From Opisthocomus hoazin (lineage: Eukaryota > Chordata > Aves > Opisthocomiformes > Opisthocomidae), in NCBI RefSeq assembly GCF_030867145.1, contig NC_134419.1:77935403-77999402 (forward strand): a DNA stretch of 64,000 nt. Reading direction: 5' to 3'. Both the position numbers and the translations under genes were made by a program. The notes under the pieces were generated by a model. The model was not told where the DNA came from, did no database searches, and saw only the letters and a list, made by a program, of their open reading frames with translations. Below are positions 1 to 11,650 of the stretch, one piece after another (the first letter of the stretch is position 1; every line of letters begins with the position of its first letter).

Positions 1-1374
1 CACCATGGCATGTCAGGAAGGATGCGAAGTCGTTCACTTAATTAGAAGGCAATTGGTGCTGGCTGGAGTGCACCATCACGCGAAGCAGCAATGTGTCGGT
101 CGAGGGGAGAAGCTATTCGGCTGCTCGTTATTGACTCAGTTTCACCGTTTGGCATCAGAAGTCACGCCGAGTGTGGGCCAGCCCTGGGTGCTGGGCTCTG
201 GCTGCTATCGTACTGTCCGCACCCCAGATGTGCAAGAGAATTGCAAGTGCTATATTTCTATATCTTCTAATAAAATAGCACAACTGGTAGAAAGCAAACT
301 TTACTTAATATACTATTTATATTCTTTCCTATCTTTGGTTACATTTGGTTATGTGATCTAATCGTGTTCATTTATTAATGAGGTTCCTTACAGCCACTTG
401 AGGCAATGTAGGAAAACTGAGTAGAGGAGCTCACGGAGCAATTTCAGGCCAAACCCTGCTTGCTGAACGTAATGAAGTACGCTAACTGGTGCATGGAGAT
501 CCTGTTAATTACTTTAAACGACCTTAAATGAAAGAAGACAAATGACCCATGTGGGTGGAATTGATGTAATTGGTCTATGAAAAGATACTTATGAACCAAA
601 AAAATGGCTCTTTTCCCGCTTGCCAACGTGGATTGATAAGTATTGTTTCCTTTGCCTATCTGCAAATACATACAAGAACGTAACTGGCTTTCTCCTGGAT
701 GCTTCTAAGTGCCAGCGGCGGGGCAAGCCACCGTGTCAGAGCACCATCTCCATCTCAAATTGATGCAACTCAAGCATCAGGCCACTTAAAGCACTTTGAG
801 AAGCCCAGCCAGTTTCTCTGTTTTTGTATCAGGCTGGCATTTTTCTGAATTTCTGCCACCAAATTGTTGCTTTTGCTGCCCGAGTGCTTGGCGATGCCCT
901 GTTGTCTTTGCACAGCGCATTTCCCCAGCGTAGGAAAAGGGAGTGCATGAGAATGAGACACATAGCAGGTTGAAGTCTGCTCCGTGGCCGTTAGTTGAGA
1001 TCGTTTGCTCTTTTGCATGTAAAGCATTGCATCAATTTGCATGTTTGGGTATTTGAACTTTACAAATCACTCCCTGTGATCAACAGATAAGCTGTCATTT
1101 ACGTGCCTGTGTTAAGGAAATGAGTTACATTTATCTTCACTACGTTCTCAGAATGAAGTCAGAGGTTTTGGCACAGAGCGAGCTCTGGCTGCCCTGCTCG
1201 TGCTGTTCGCCCGTCACCCAGGCTGTACCTTGGAGCCTGTTTAATTAACACCACGATAGACGCTACAGCCTTAAAATGAAAACTGGATGTTTGGCTCACT
1301 AGCCTAATGTGGGTATTTTGTTAAGCCATACTCAATTATTTCGCTTTGTATTTATGTAAAATACATTGTGTTTT
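1..1374. other. Non-coding, no gene recognised
   Basis: A 118-codon open frame at 5-361 has no recognisable domain and low-complexity AT-rich 3' codons. It reads like chance. Confidence 0.6.
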
Positions 1375-2028
1375 ACAGAATCACAAAATCACAGAATGGT
1401 AGGGGTTGGAAGGGACCTCTGTGGGTCACCCAGTCCAACCCTCCTGCCGAAGCAGGGTCACCTACAGTAGGCTGCAGAGGACCTTGTCCAGGCAGATCTG
1501 GAATATCTCCAGAGAAGGAGACTCCACAGCCTCCCTGGGCAGCCTGGGCCAGGGCTCCGTTACCCTCAGAGGGAAGAAGTTCTTCCTCATGTTCAGCTGG
1601 AACTTCCTCTGCTTCAGTTTGTGCCCATTGCCCCTTGTCCTGTCGCTGGGCACCACTGAAAAGCGCTTGGCCCCGTCCTCCTGACACCCACCCTGCAGAT
1701 ATTTATAAGCATTTATTAGGTCCCCTCTCAGCCTTCTCTTCTCCAGGCTGAACAAGCCCAGCTCCCTCAGCCTCTCCTCGTAGGAGAGATGTTCCAGTCC
1801 CCTCATCATCCTCGTAGCCCTCCACTGGACTCTCTCCAGTAGCTCCTCATCTTTCTTGAACTGGGGAGCCCAGAACTGGACACAGCACTGCAGATGGGGC
1901 CTCACCAGGGCAGTGTAGAGGGGAAGGAGAACCTCCCTCGACCTGCTGGCCACACTCCTCCTAATGCACCCCAGGATGCCATTGGCCTTCTTGGCAAGCA
2001 GAGCACACTGCTGGCTCATGGTTAACCT
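1375..2028 (-). mobile_element. CR1 LINE fragment (3' end, reverse transcriptase remnant)
   Basis: The 3' tail on the left reads as inverted ATTCTGTGATT words followed by the CR1 3' UTR. The minus strand then encodes the C-terminal part of the ORF2 reverse transcriptase, including [11 protein letters not shown] and [16 protein letters not shown]. It is truncated at its 5' end after the region encoding [15 protein letters not shown]. An open minus-strand frame (1462-2325) fuses this to unrelated flanking sequence, which is fortuitous. Confidence 0.95.
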
Positions 2029-3781
2029 CAACTTTAGATGGATATAGTCATACTGCATTAAAACCCCCAGCATTGTTAAGGATCTCATGGCTGAGGACCA
2101 TTTCATTTGACACGTTAATCGGAAAGCGTTCGTCTCCGTGTTTGCAGAGTTAGTGGGGGAATGAATACATGATGAGGGTCTGCGTTGCCACCACACCGTT
2201 TGCACTGGGTCATCACGGCTCCTCCCCTGCAGCGCAGACAACAGGGTGGGGACGAGGTCCCGGCCGCTGGCACCTGCCTTTGTGCTGCTGCAGGACAGGA
2301 TTTCTCCCTGCAGGTTTGATGGCACAAACGCATGGCCTTTTCCAAGCGAACCAGCTTGATGCGGCTACGCCTGCGACAGGATCAGAACCTGCCTGTTCGG
2401 TTGATGCCAGTAGCTTTTCACTTGATGGCAGTACATTTTTTTTTTTAATGTGTTTCCAATAAATGCAGAAAATTTATTTTGTGCAAATCATGAAAAAAAA
2501 TCAGTCTTACTCGTTAGGTGTCCACAAGGGTCACACCGGTCACCATGAAAATACTGGCATTTTCCAATGGTCACAGAAAAAGATGTTTCAGTAGTTTTGC
2601 ATTACTTTTGTGTAGTGACCCCGAGGCAGTTGTATATTTTCCTCAATGCCTTGTTGAATCCAGTAATGGTCAGTAACAGCAGCAAGGTAAGTACTTGTTC
2701 ATGACTAACTGAACAAAACTGGGAAGAAAAAGCAAACACAACCGCTCTCCAGGGAATCCTGTCTCGGAGTGTATGAAAACTCTTATTTCTGAGAGTTGCT
2801 TTTAAAATTCTTGACCTTCAGGAAATGATTCAATCTTGCCATAAATAAACAATGACTTTCACATGCCAGCGAGGGAGAGTGAAGAGATTCTTCTCGTTCT
2901 GTTAATATTTTTATGCTGTGGAGTTGCAGAGGCACAAGTCCAGGACTGCCGAGCCTGGGCGGGAACGCAGTACGCCTGACGTGGAGCCGTGCAAAAAATC
3001 CATTAAAAAAATGGGGCCATTTCTCCTTTTCCTATAAGAAGCTTCCCCACATTCCCTATCTCACCTTGGGCAGGTTATTTACTACTTCTGCACTCGGGTC
3101 CTACATCCAGAAAATACGAATTTATCCTTTTTTTTATTCCTCTGTTCCATTGATGTGACTTTCTGCCAGCCTGGCTGGTACGGGCTCTCTATTTGGGATT
3201 TATACGGTGTCGAGCCGGTGCAAATTAATTTGGTGTGTCTGCGCTACTGTGGTGCAAACAATAACTAATCGTGGGAACGATGGATAACCAGCGTGTGATG
3301 GCACGAGGGTGGAGATTTGCAGAAGAGAAAGGACAGGCTAAAAGTGGATCTCTGAGCAATTTCCGTATTTTGGGGGTGTTTTTCTGCCCTGCCTTCTTGC
3401 ACAAGGAGAAAAGTTACCAGCGAGATAAAAGCCTCTGGCGTATATATATATTGCTCTGTCTTCTTTTTGATGATCACAAGCTTAGCTTTTTAAATTTGGT
3501 GAGGCTGGCGATGGGAGACGTGGTGCTTTTTTCTGCACGAGCTCAGAGTCGTTGCAGGTTAGCATTCCGTAATTATTTTTGTCATAAAGATGAATGCCAT
3601 CCTAAAAAAGTTGGAAGCTAACAGCACCTCGGCTTTGATATATGAATATTACCACTCTGAATGCTGGAATGGCATTATAGATGGTTTATGGTTTTATGAC
3701 TATGAGACATTTCTTAGTCTCTGATTCAGAAATACATTTCCTACACATTTTAAAGCAACTTCTAGTCTTTGACATCTTTTC

Positions 3782-3800
3782 TTTTTTTTTTTTTTTTTTT
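3782..3800. repeat. T19 homopolymer
   Basis: Nineteen consecutive T's. No SINE or LINE body is recognisable next to it. Confidence 0.9.
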
Positions 3801-6523
3801 GGCTTGTCATTGATTTCAAAATGCTTCTTGAAGTGAATTTAAGAGAACGTAGGATTTTAGAGATATTCATCACAAAACTTCGGTGCAGAGTAGTCACCTT
3901 TAGCCACCTCTAATTTAATACCCCGCAATGTCACGGAATGGCTGCATTGCATTAATTCGCTCCAGTTCCTGCTGGGAAATCACCGAGCCTTCGTAGATAG
4001 CTGTTGCAATGCGAAATAGTTAACGTCTCTTACATTTTCTAAATTGTATACCCTCCTAGCTATATCATGCAAATACGATATTTGAGAGAATATAGTCGCA
4101 GAATTGTAGTAGTTTTTAAAATGAAAATAGCATCATTTTGTTCTGAACGCGTTTCTCCCCTCACCCCTACCCTGCCAAAGCGCTGGCAGTTCTGCACATT
4201 GCAAGAAGCGTTATTTAAAATAGGTTGGAAAAAAAGCAGGCAAATGGAAGACTGCCCTCTAACGTCAACAGAGCCAGCCGAAGGGGGCTGAAGGGGCAGC
4301 GAAAGGCTGCGGAGGGCAAGAAGGACTGGCCATAACCGCTCTGGAAGAACAGTGTTTTGGGTAGCAAAGCAGACAGAGGAACATTTGAAAATTTGGGGAT
4401 TTCAAAAGCGTCAAATGGAGACGAGACGCCAGGACCTGGTAAAAGCCCAATCCGAGCCTCCAATTCTATTGCTTTGAAAATCCTCCTCAGATAAGGATTC
4501 GGCCGTTTCTTCACTGTCTTTTAGTGGCATGCACGTTTAGTAGTGATGGAGTCTGAACCAGGGGAGGGCTTGTGGGCAAGTAGGTCTGCAGGTTTATTTT
4601 AGCACCAAAAGTCAGCTGGCACGGAATGGCATGGAGCAAGAACTGAACCGCTCTGTATCCTCGTTGTTGTAGGGAAGAGTCTAGAAAAGAGGTCCCAAGG
4701 TCTTCTGGTGTTGAGCACGAGGATGCCTATGAAAACACACGGGTCCTTGAGGAATGTGCTAGTGCAAAGATCTCAGCAACGTCGTAACCTCACATTTACG
4801 GGACGGGAATTGTCACTCCGACTAGCCGGGGTCCAGCATGGACTTTGCAGAAGGTTTCTGACATTCCCAGCAGCTATGTTGAGTTCAGCCAACCCACTGC
4901 TGTCAGCTCCTCTAGCTACCTGTGTTCTTACAGAAGGTGCTTTAGGAGGCAAAATAAAGCAGTACCACTAGCAACAAGAAAAAACTCAGAAGCGTTTATT
5001 TGTGTTTGTCTGGAAAGCTGTTCTCCATGAAAAGGTAGACTCTAAATATAAAATATTTTGTATTATGATGCCAATTGTCAAAACACACAGATTAAGAAAA
5101 GTAAACATGTATTGGATCTGTTACAGCTTCCTATTGCAACCAGTGTGCTAGAAAATATTGAAGATACCAATAACAACTCCCAAAAAGGAAAAAATCAATG
5201 TTTGCATTAATATATGCTAGTGAATAAATAACGAAGATTAATGAACACAAGGCATGAGTCCCTCTCTGCTTGCATACACATCATCTTTTCTGCTTTTTTG
5301 TGATTTGCACGCCACCATATTTCTGGAGTTTGTTTTCCGTTGCTGACTGACAGCAGATTTCTGTGGATTTCACGCTGGGTCGCTTATGGTGTGCCTACCA
5401 GTTCACCGCCAGCTTCTCTTTCGCCCTGGGACCGTGGCTGCTTAACCACGGAGAAGTATTTGGGGAATAAAGATGAAATGTGCTTCCACAGACACTCCTG
5501 GCTGCAATGCTTAATTTTATGATCGTTCAGCCAGCTCATAGGAATATGCACAGGGAAGGAACACCAAGGTGGATGCAAATTCAGACATGATTGAAACATC
5601 AATCACTTATTCACTGAAAAATATTTACAGTATTTTCTAACTTGAGAAAGGAATAATGAAACATGCATCCTAGGGGGGTTTATGGGCAAATTTTACTCCA
5701 AACATTTGCAATCTATGCAGAAATTGTTCACTCATCAAGTATTGAAAAAGGCCAGGAATGAAACAAAACCCCGAAGGGACTGAAATCGGGCTGGCCAGAA
5801 ATCTCCTCCAAACAGTTTTCCGCTGGAAAATGCCAGGTCATAAAAAATGAAGTGATCTGCAAAAATCAGTCAATCCTGACCAAGTCACAGCAAGGAAGAT
5901 TTCCTGCCAGCTTGCCTGTCTGGCTCCCCGGTTCGCTCTCCGCTGGGTGTCAGATCGGTGATGTCGCCCACCCGAGCACCCGGACGGGCGGCCAGGGAGC
6001 TGCCACCGCTTGTGCCCCGCGTCCTCCCCAGCCCTGGAAGCCGCTGACAGCAAGTGTCACTTGGACCTCTCTGTTCAACGGAAGGACAGATGTCCTCTTT
6101 GGAAGTGACACATGCGTGCGGGTTTGGTTTTTCCCATTTAGTACTGTATTTTTTGAATCTCAGGATTCCTGGAGCTGGAGTTTCTGGTCTGCTGCACGAG
6201 GAGAAGGAAACCCAAGCTGAAAGCTAACAACCACGACCTACAGAAAAGATCTGCCCATTTAGCAAAGCACATAGCTGCCTGTCTCTGAGAGATTAGCACT
6301 TTTATTGAAGTTAGTAAGTGTTTATTCTTTGTTTTTCAGTGGTTCTCAGATAATCCAAAGCAAGCTGAGCAGTCGTGGTGTTAAAAAGAGAGACAAGTGC
6401 CCAGCCTTGGAGCGCTGCCATCTAAATTGGCCGTTCCCAAACTTCAGCGCAGGTATTTACAGTGGGTCATGAGTCTTTCCTAAACCTCATTATATCCTAC
6501 ACGGAGGCATTAGCCCTGCAGCT

Positions 6524-6551
6524 ACTGCACCTGCACTAATTTAGGTGCAGT
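6524..6551. other. Perfect 9-bp inverted repeat (hairpin)
   Basis: ACTGCACCT (6524-6532) and AGGTGCAGT (6543-6551) are separated by 10 bases. Each arm also contains a CACCT/AGGTG half E-box. Confidence 0.6.
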
Positions 6552-7770
6552 GGGGGGGATGTAGAGGGAGAGCACGAGCGCGGGGGTGCAGCGGTTGGGA
6601 TCCGCGGTTAATGGCCCTGCTGGCTCCGCACCCAAGTTGCTGAAGGTGTTTGTGCATTATAATGAGCATTTCTCTTTTTTTTTTACATCTTAGCTAGAGC
6701 ATGATGTGCTTCCCAGTCATAAAGGAGGTGTTCCGACATGTATTGGCATCAGTTTTGGGTACTTACGTGTCGGCTGAAGATGCCTGTTAGCAGACGGAGC
6801 TAGTGCAGATGGCATGGCTGTCACATATGGGGAGGAGTGTTGGATTCCTCCGAGCAGGAGTGCGATGCTATTCTCAGTCACAGGGGTCAGAATAGCTTTC
6901 ACTTAGCACTTCGTATTCTTGGTACCTGTTATTTCAGGATGGAGAAGTCTGTAAATACCGCATGTCAAGGCTCATTGCTGGAAGCTTGGGAGGGACGGGC
7001 GTGTGAGAGGCATTTCCAGATAAGGCCGTCTGCATTCTGCAAGTTATTTCTGATAAATGCTGATTTATTGTTGTTTCTTTTTAATAAATACCATGAGGAG
7101 AGATGAAGCTCTCCTCCACACAGCCATGGTCGGGTTTAAATTAAGATTCAGGAGAGGGATGGGAACACACCATTGCTGAGTGTGTGGGGAGGGCAAGGCA
7201 ATACTGCAGCGCTCTCATTTTCCAGGACCCATTTCTAACTCTGTCTTTCAAAACACAATGCCCAGTAGTAGGTAGAAACCAATATTAAATCTGTCATGTT
7301 TTTATTTTGTTCTGAACATCTCTGTTCGAAATCTAAGCTACCTCGCACAGACAAGCGAGGATCCCTCTTACAAAGCAGCATTCTGGCAGCATAAACAACA
7401 GCCAAGCTCGGCAGGGAAATAAAACATATCTGTGCTCTCCTGACGTTGTATAACCTGTTAAAAGCAGAGTATTCTGTGGCAGTGACTGAGGGGTTTTAGT
7501 TCTTGTATGGATTTTCTTAGAATTTTAATGGGGGAAACCAAGTAACAAGTAAGATTCTTTTAACAGCTGAAAGAGTGGATTTTGTGGAAAAGGAGTGCAA
7601 TGTCTTTTATCTTTTCCTAATGAAAACACTGCCACCAGCTGGTTAATAAATGCTTTCGACTAGGGTTTTACATAGCAAGAATTACACTTTTTTTTAAACC
7701 TGCAGCTAAGCTGGAAGTGAATATTTTAGGTCAATATATTTTCAGAATAGAGAGCTCTGATTATCTGTAG

Positions 7771-7782
7771 CCCCCCCCCCCC
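7771..7782. repeat. C12 homopolymer
   Basis: Twelve consecutive C's in AT-rich context. Confidence 0.9.
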
Positions 7783-8921
7783 ATAGTTTTTCAAATATAG
7801 GTACCTGATGATAATGCAATTAGTGCTTTTTACCTTAAACACGTTGTTAAATAAACCTTCAGGACAAAGCTCAGCTCAACAGAGGAAGGTGGCCGGTACC
7901 TGAGGTACTTTTACCATCTTCCACCTCCATGAACTGGTGCGAGCATCTCAGACTCCACCGTGGTTCAGACACCTCCAGGTTCTGTAACTGATTATTTTTA
8001 AATTCATAGTAACATTATTTGAATTGAGGCATTGAGATATGTTGACATTCATTTGCCTTTTCAGAGTCACATTTTTTTACTGATGCCCAGTGTTTCATCG
8101 AGTCACTGGTGATAGGGGCTGGAATAAAGCCTGGCAGCTCCGTGTTAGAACAGCTGTAGGCAGGGCAGTTATGGGTCTTGGTGCCAAGACTTTTGGATGG
8201 TGCCATAAATGTCACCACCTCTTCACTCGTGATTTTGCTAAAATATCAGCAGAGGCTAAGACACTTTGGCAGCCTTGACATTGCAATTGCCAGGACGGTT
8301 TTTACTCCTGTGCTTGAGACAGTTCATGCGCTTGAAATCATCATTCCAGGTTCTCTGCTGACCCAAGAAAAATGGAGTTCAGCTTTTTAAAGTTGCCATA
8401 ACAATCACAGGCAAAAGAAATCTTGTAAATGGGGGTTGAGGTTCAGAGGCATAATTCTGTGCTCAGGAGGGATTGACAATTGACCTTGTGTCTGAGAGAA
8501 AGTGGATATATTGCGGTCTCAGAAGTCACCAGTCCGATAGTAGATGTGTTTCACATCGTGGTACAAGATTTTCAGATTTTCGTTACAACTGACAATCTCC
8601 TTTGGCCCCAGACTCAGGCAGTGACTTTTGAGGTTGTTCTTGTTTTGCTTTTTTTTTTTTTTAAGCTCTTTCAGCAAGTTGAAGACATGGGGGAATTTCA
8701 GGGCCCCAAACCCTCCGCGGAGCATTGACCTGGAGAGAGTGTTTGCCACCTACAAGACCTGGGTCTGTCTTACGGCTACGTACAGCCTTTTTTCTGCACC
8801 ATGAGCAAAGGATGCTCGCAGGCTTTTGCCACAATACTCAGTTCAGGGCAAATCTAAACCTCAAAGGAGGGCTAGCAGGCAGCTGGTTTGGATGACAACA
8901 TCGCCTGCAGCTGAAGAGTTT

Positions 8922-8952
8922 GAAGCTGCAAGGGAGGGAAGCTGCAAGGGAG
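8922..8952. repeat. Two 15-base direct repeats
   Basis: GAAGCTGCAAGGGAG occurs at 8922-8936 and again at 8938-8952. Confidence 0.85.
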
Positions 8953-10604
8953 CTCCTGCCATCAGCTGTGCGATGTGCGAGTCCCTCTGCTGGGACACTG
9001 CAGCCATCCCACCTCCCACGCCAGCCTGGCTTGTCCTTTCCCCAGGCCTCCAAATCTCCAAATGGCTAGCTGCTTCCAGTCAGTTTTCTTACATTCCAAG
9101 CATTTTTCACTTAATTAGCGCTAAATCCCAATGATTGTTCTAATTTGTAATAGGAGGCATCAAATTTTCTTTTTAAAATTAAGAAGAAACTGCAAGTGCT
9201 TGCATCACTCCTATGTAAGAGCTGATTTTTCCATGGCACAGAACGGTTTCCCTAGGTTAATTTCCCATCTTAAATTAAATTAACCCTTTAATTTCTTCCT
9301 GTGTGTTTCAGCACTGTCACACAGGATAACCTCGTCCGTAATTAAGGCTGAATTAATATTCCCACCGACGCCAGCCTGAAGTCCCCACATCTCACATTTC
9401 AGCTGTGGATTCTGCTTCCAGCTTTAGCACAGGAAATATTTAAAGGACAATTGATTTTTCTTTGCAGATCTTTGGAAAAATGTTTGCTGCTTTGCTCGGA
9501 GTAGGTGTTTGAACACGGTCTTTCCTGGGGCTCGGTGGGAGTGATCACCTCCAGCACGGTGTGGGATGAGCAGTGGGACTGGCACCAGGGATCCGCAAAG
9601 GATTGCCGCGGGCTGCCCAGAGGTGGCTTTGGTCCTTGGTGCTTGGTGGACTCCTCTTTCCCCTACGTATCAGCAGACCAAGGGGACAGCGTGTACCTTG
9701 CAGAGCGTAGAGGGGTGGCTCTTCAAGCTGCTGTGTCACCTTCAGAAATGAAACAAAAATCCAGCTCCTGAAAACAGCAGCCTCCTTTCTTTTGTACAGC
9801 CAACAGTGGAAAAGCCTGTTATTGATTTCTTCTGAATGTCAATATCACAGTCGAAGCAACTTATTTTTTTTCTTAACACGCACGCAAGCATAGAAAAAAT
9901 TAAAAATAAAACCTCAGACCTCCCGGTTTGAAATATAACTTTCAGCAGTTTGTACCCAACAGAGAAAGGTGATCCGAACCTGAAAATATTCCTATAGATG
10001 AAGTAAAACTTTCTGCCCATGGATGAAAGCTCAGTTGTGGGTGAGATCTGTCTGACATTCAAAGCAAAGAGTCAAAGATCCAGAACAGCTGGGGTTCAGG
10101 TATTGCTGGGCTCCCTGAAGATAGTATCTTAAAATCTCTCAGGGTCAGTTCATCCGTCATTAAAATGTGGTTAATTGTTACTTCACATGGGTAGCCTTAA
10201 TGAGGAGCAGATTTCTGACTGCGATGTCTAAAAACAAGTTGGTGATAAGCACGTTGGTCTATACCAGAGCTCAGGTTTGATCTTCACGTATGAGATGTGC
10301 ATAATTGTCTGGAGAGCTCGTTAGGGCTAATCTAATACCACTTGCAGTCAGCAGAAAGCTGAATTAGCTAAGGGCTGGGTCAGGTGTGCACACCATGTAA
10401 GCATCTTCACTAAAGCCATTGCAGATACCTCCTTAACTTAAAAGTATTTCCAAGTTTGTATTAAAAATATTTACTGCTAGTACTCATAGAGTGGCATCTT
10501 TATGTTCTACTTGTACGTATTTTTTATTTTAGGTAAAATCTTCCATTAGCAAAGGTATGAACCAAGAAAAAAAACAATTTAAAACTCAAAACTTTTAAAA
10601 TTAA

Positions 10605-10971
10605 TGTCATGGGTTCAGCTGGGATAGGGTGAATTTTCACCAGAAGCCAGCTGGGTGGCCCCAAACCAGCCAATCAGCTGGGCTGTTCTATACCACGCGA
10701 TGCCTGCTTGCTATTTAAGCGGGGCAGCTGCCTGGAGGAGGGTGGTTTGCTGCTCAGGAGCTGACTGGGTGTTGGGAGGTGAGCTGTGCTCTGTATATTC
10801 TTTTTATCAGTATTGTTGTTATTTTCTTCTCCCTTTGCTGTTCTTTTGAACTGTTTCCATCCAAACCCATGAGTTTTGCCTTTTCCTTCTGATTCTCCTC
10901 CCCACCCTGCTGTGATGGGGATGAGGATGCCTGCGTGGTTTTTTGTTGCCAGCTGGGGCTAAACCATGGCA
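10605..10971 (+). mobile_element. Solo LTR of an avian ERVL-like endogenous retrovirus
   Basis: The 367-base element starts TGTCATGGGTTCAGCTGGGA and ends GGGCTAAACCATGGCA, matching my recollection of a common avian ERV LTR. It carries a CCAAT box (AGCCAATCAG near 10668) and a TATA-like TATTTAAG at 10712, followed by the T-rich region and the CCCACCCTGCTG-type end usual for that LTR. Flanking ATTAA (left) and ATGAA (right) may be a 5-base target duplication with one change. No internal retroviral sequence adjoins it, so it is a solo LTR left by recombination. Confidence 0.8.
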
Positions 10972-11523
10972 ATGAATTAGATACGTGAGCCATTACTGGG
11001 GGAAAATCTACATGCTGGATATTTTTCTGCACAGACTTATAAGTTTCTGCCAAGTTTTTCCTTTTACCTTAATACTACCAAGACTTAAAATAATTCATGT
11101 CATTGGTTTTAACAAGCGGTAGTGATAAAATTTTAAATGGTTCCAAGTCTTCTACAAGCATTACAGTTTCAAACCAGCAGCCCACAAGGCCTGCCTGGGG
11201 CTCCTGGTGATGCATTATTCTCCTCAAACAAGCATGTGCTGCAACCTTCCGTGATGTGAGACCAAATTAATTGCTCCTGTTGTTCCTTGGAAACTACCTT
11301 TTCTCTAATGATCCAATATCTCATTAGGCAGCACGAAAACACTGTTTTTGCCAAAGAGTGGTTTGCCCAGGGAGGACCTCCTTGGCACCTGATTTGTCGT
11401 GAGCTGACAGCAGGCATAGTACCTTAAAACATCAGAAAATTGGAACTATTTTGTCTATGCGCCTTCCACATGCTAAGTGTGTACTGTTCTTCATATCTAT
11501 TAAAATGCCCAAGTAGAATATCG
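10972..11523. other. Non-coding, nothing recognised
   Basis: Mixed-composition sequence between the solo LTR and a CR1 tail. No coding or structural signal seen. Confidence 0.6.
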
Positions 11524-11650
11524 AGATATTCAAGACCCGCCTGGACAAGGTCCTGTGCAGCCTGCTGTAGGTGACCCTGCTTCGGCAGGGGGGTTGGACT
11601 AGATGACCCACAGAGGTCCCTTCCAACCCCTACTATTCTGTGATTCTGTA
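11524..11650 (+). mobile_element. CR1 LINE fragment (extreme 3' end)
   Basis: About 127 bases cover GAGATATTCAAGACCCGCC, the conserved GGTTGGACTAGATGACC segment and the ATTCTGTGATTCTG tail. It is severely 5' truncated. Confidence 0.95.

Larger units (their letters stand above)
2029..10604. other. Non-coding stretch, no gene recognised
   Basis: AT-rich intergenic or intronic sequence. It has T- and C-runs, a hairpin at 6524 and a short GC-rich patch near 5920-6050. Near 9255-9360 there is a homeodomain-type, TAATTA/TTAATT-rich patch. No open frame exceeds about 120 codons and none shows a recognisable motif. Confidence 0.6.

Noticed and set aside
1462..2325. 287-codon minus-strand frame as a host gene
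   Set aside because: The C-terminal two thirds are CR1 reverse transcriptase; the N-terminal part is flanking sequence fused by chance.
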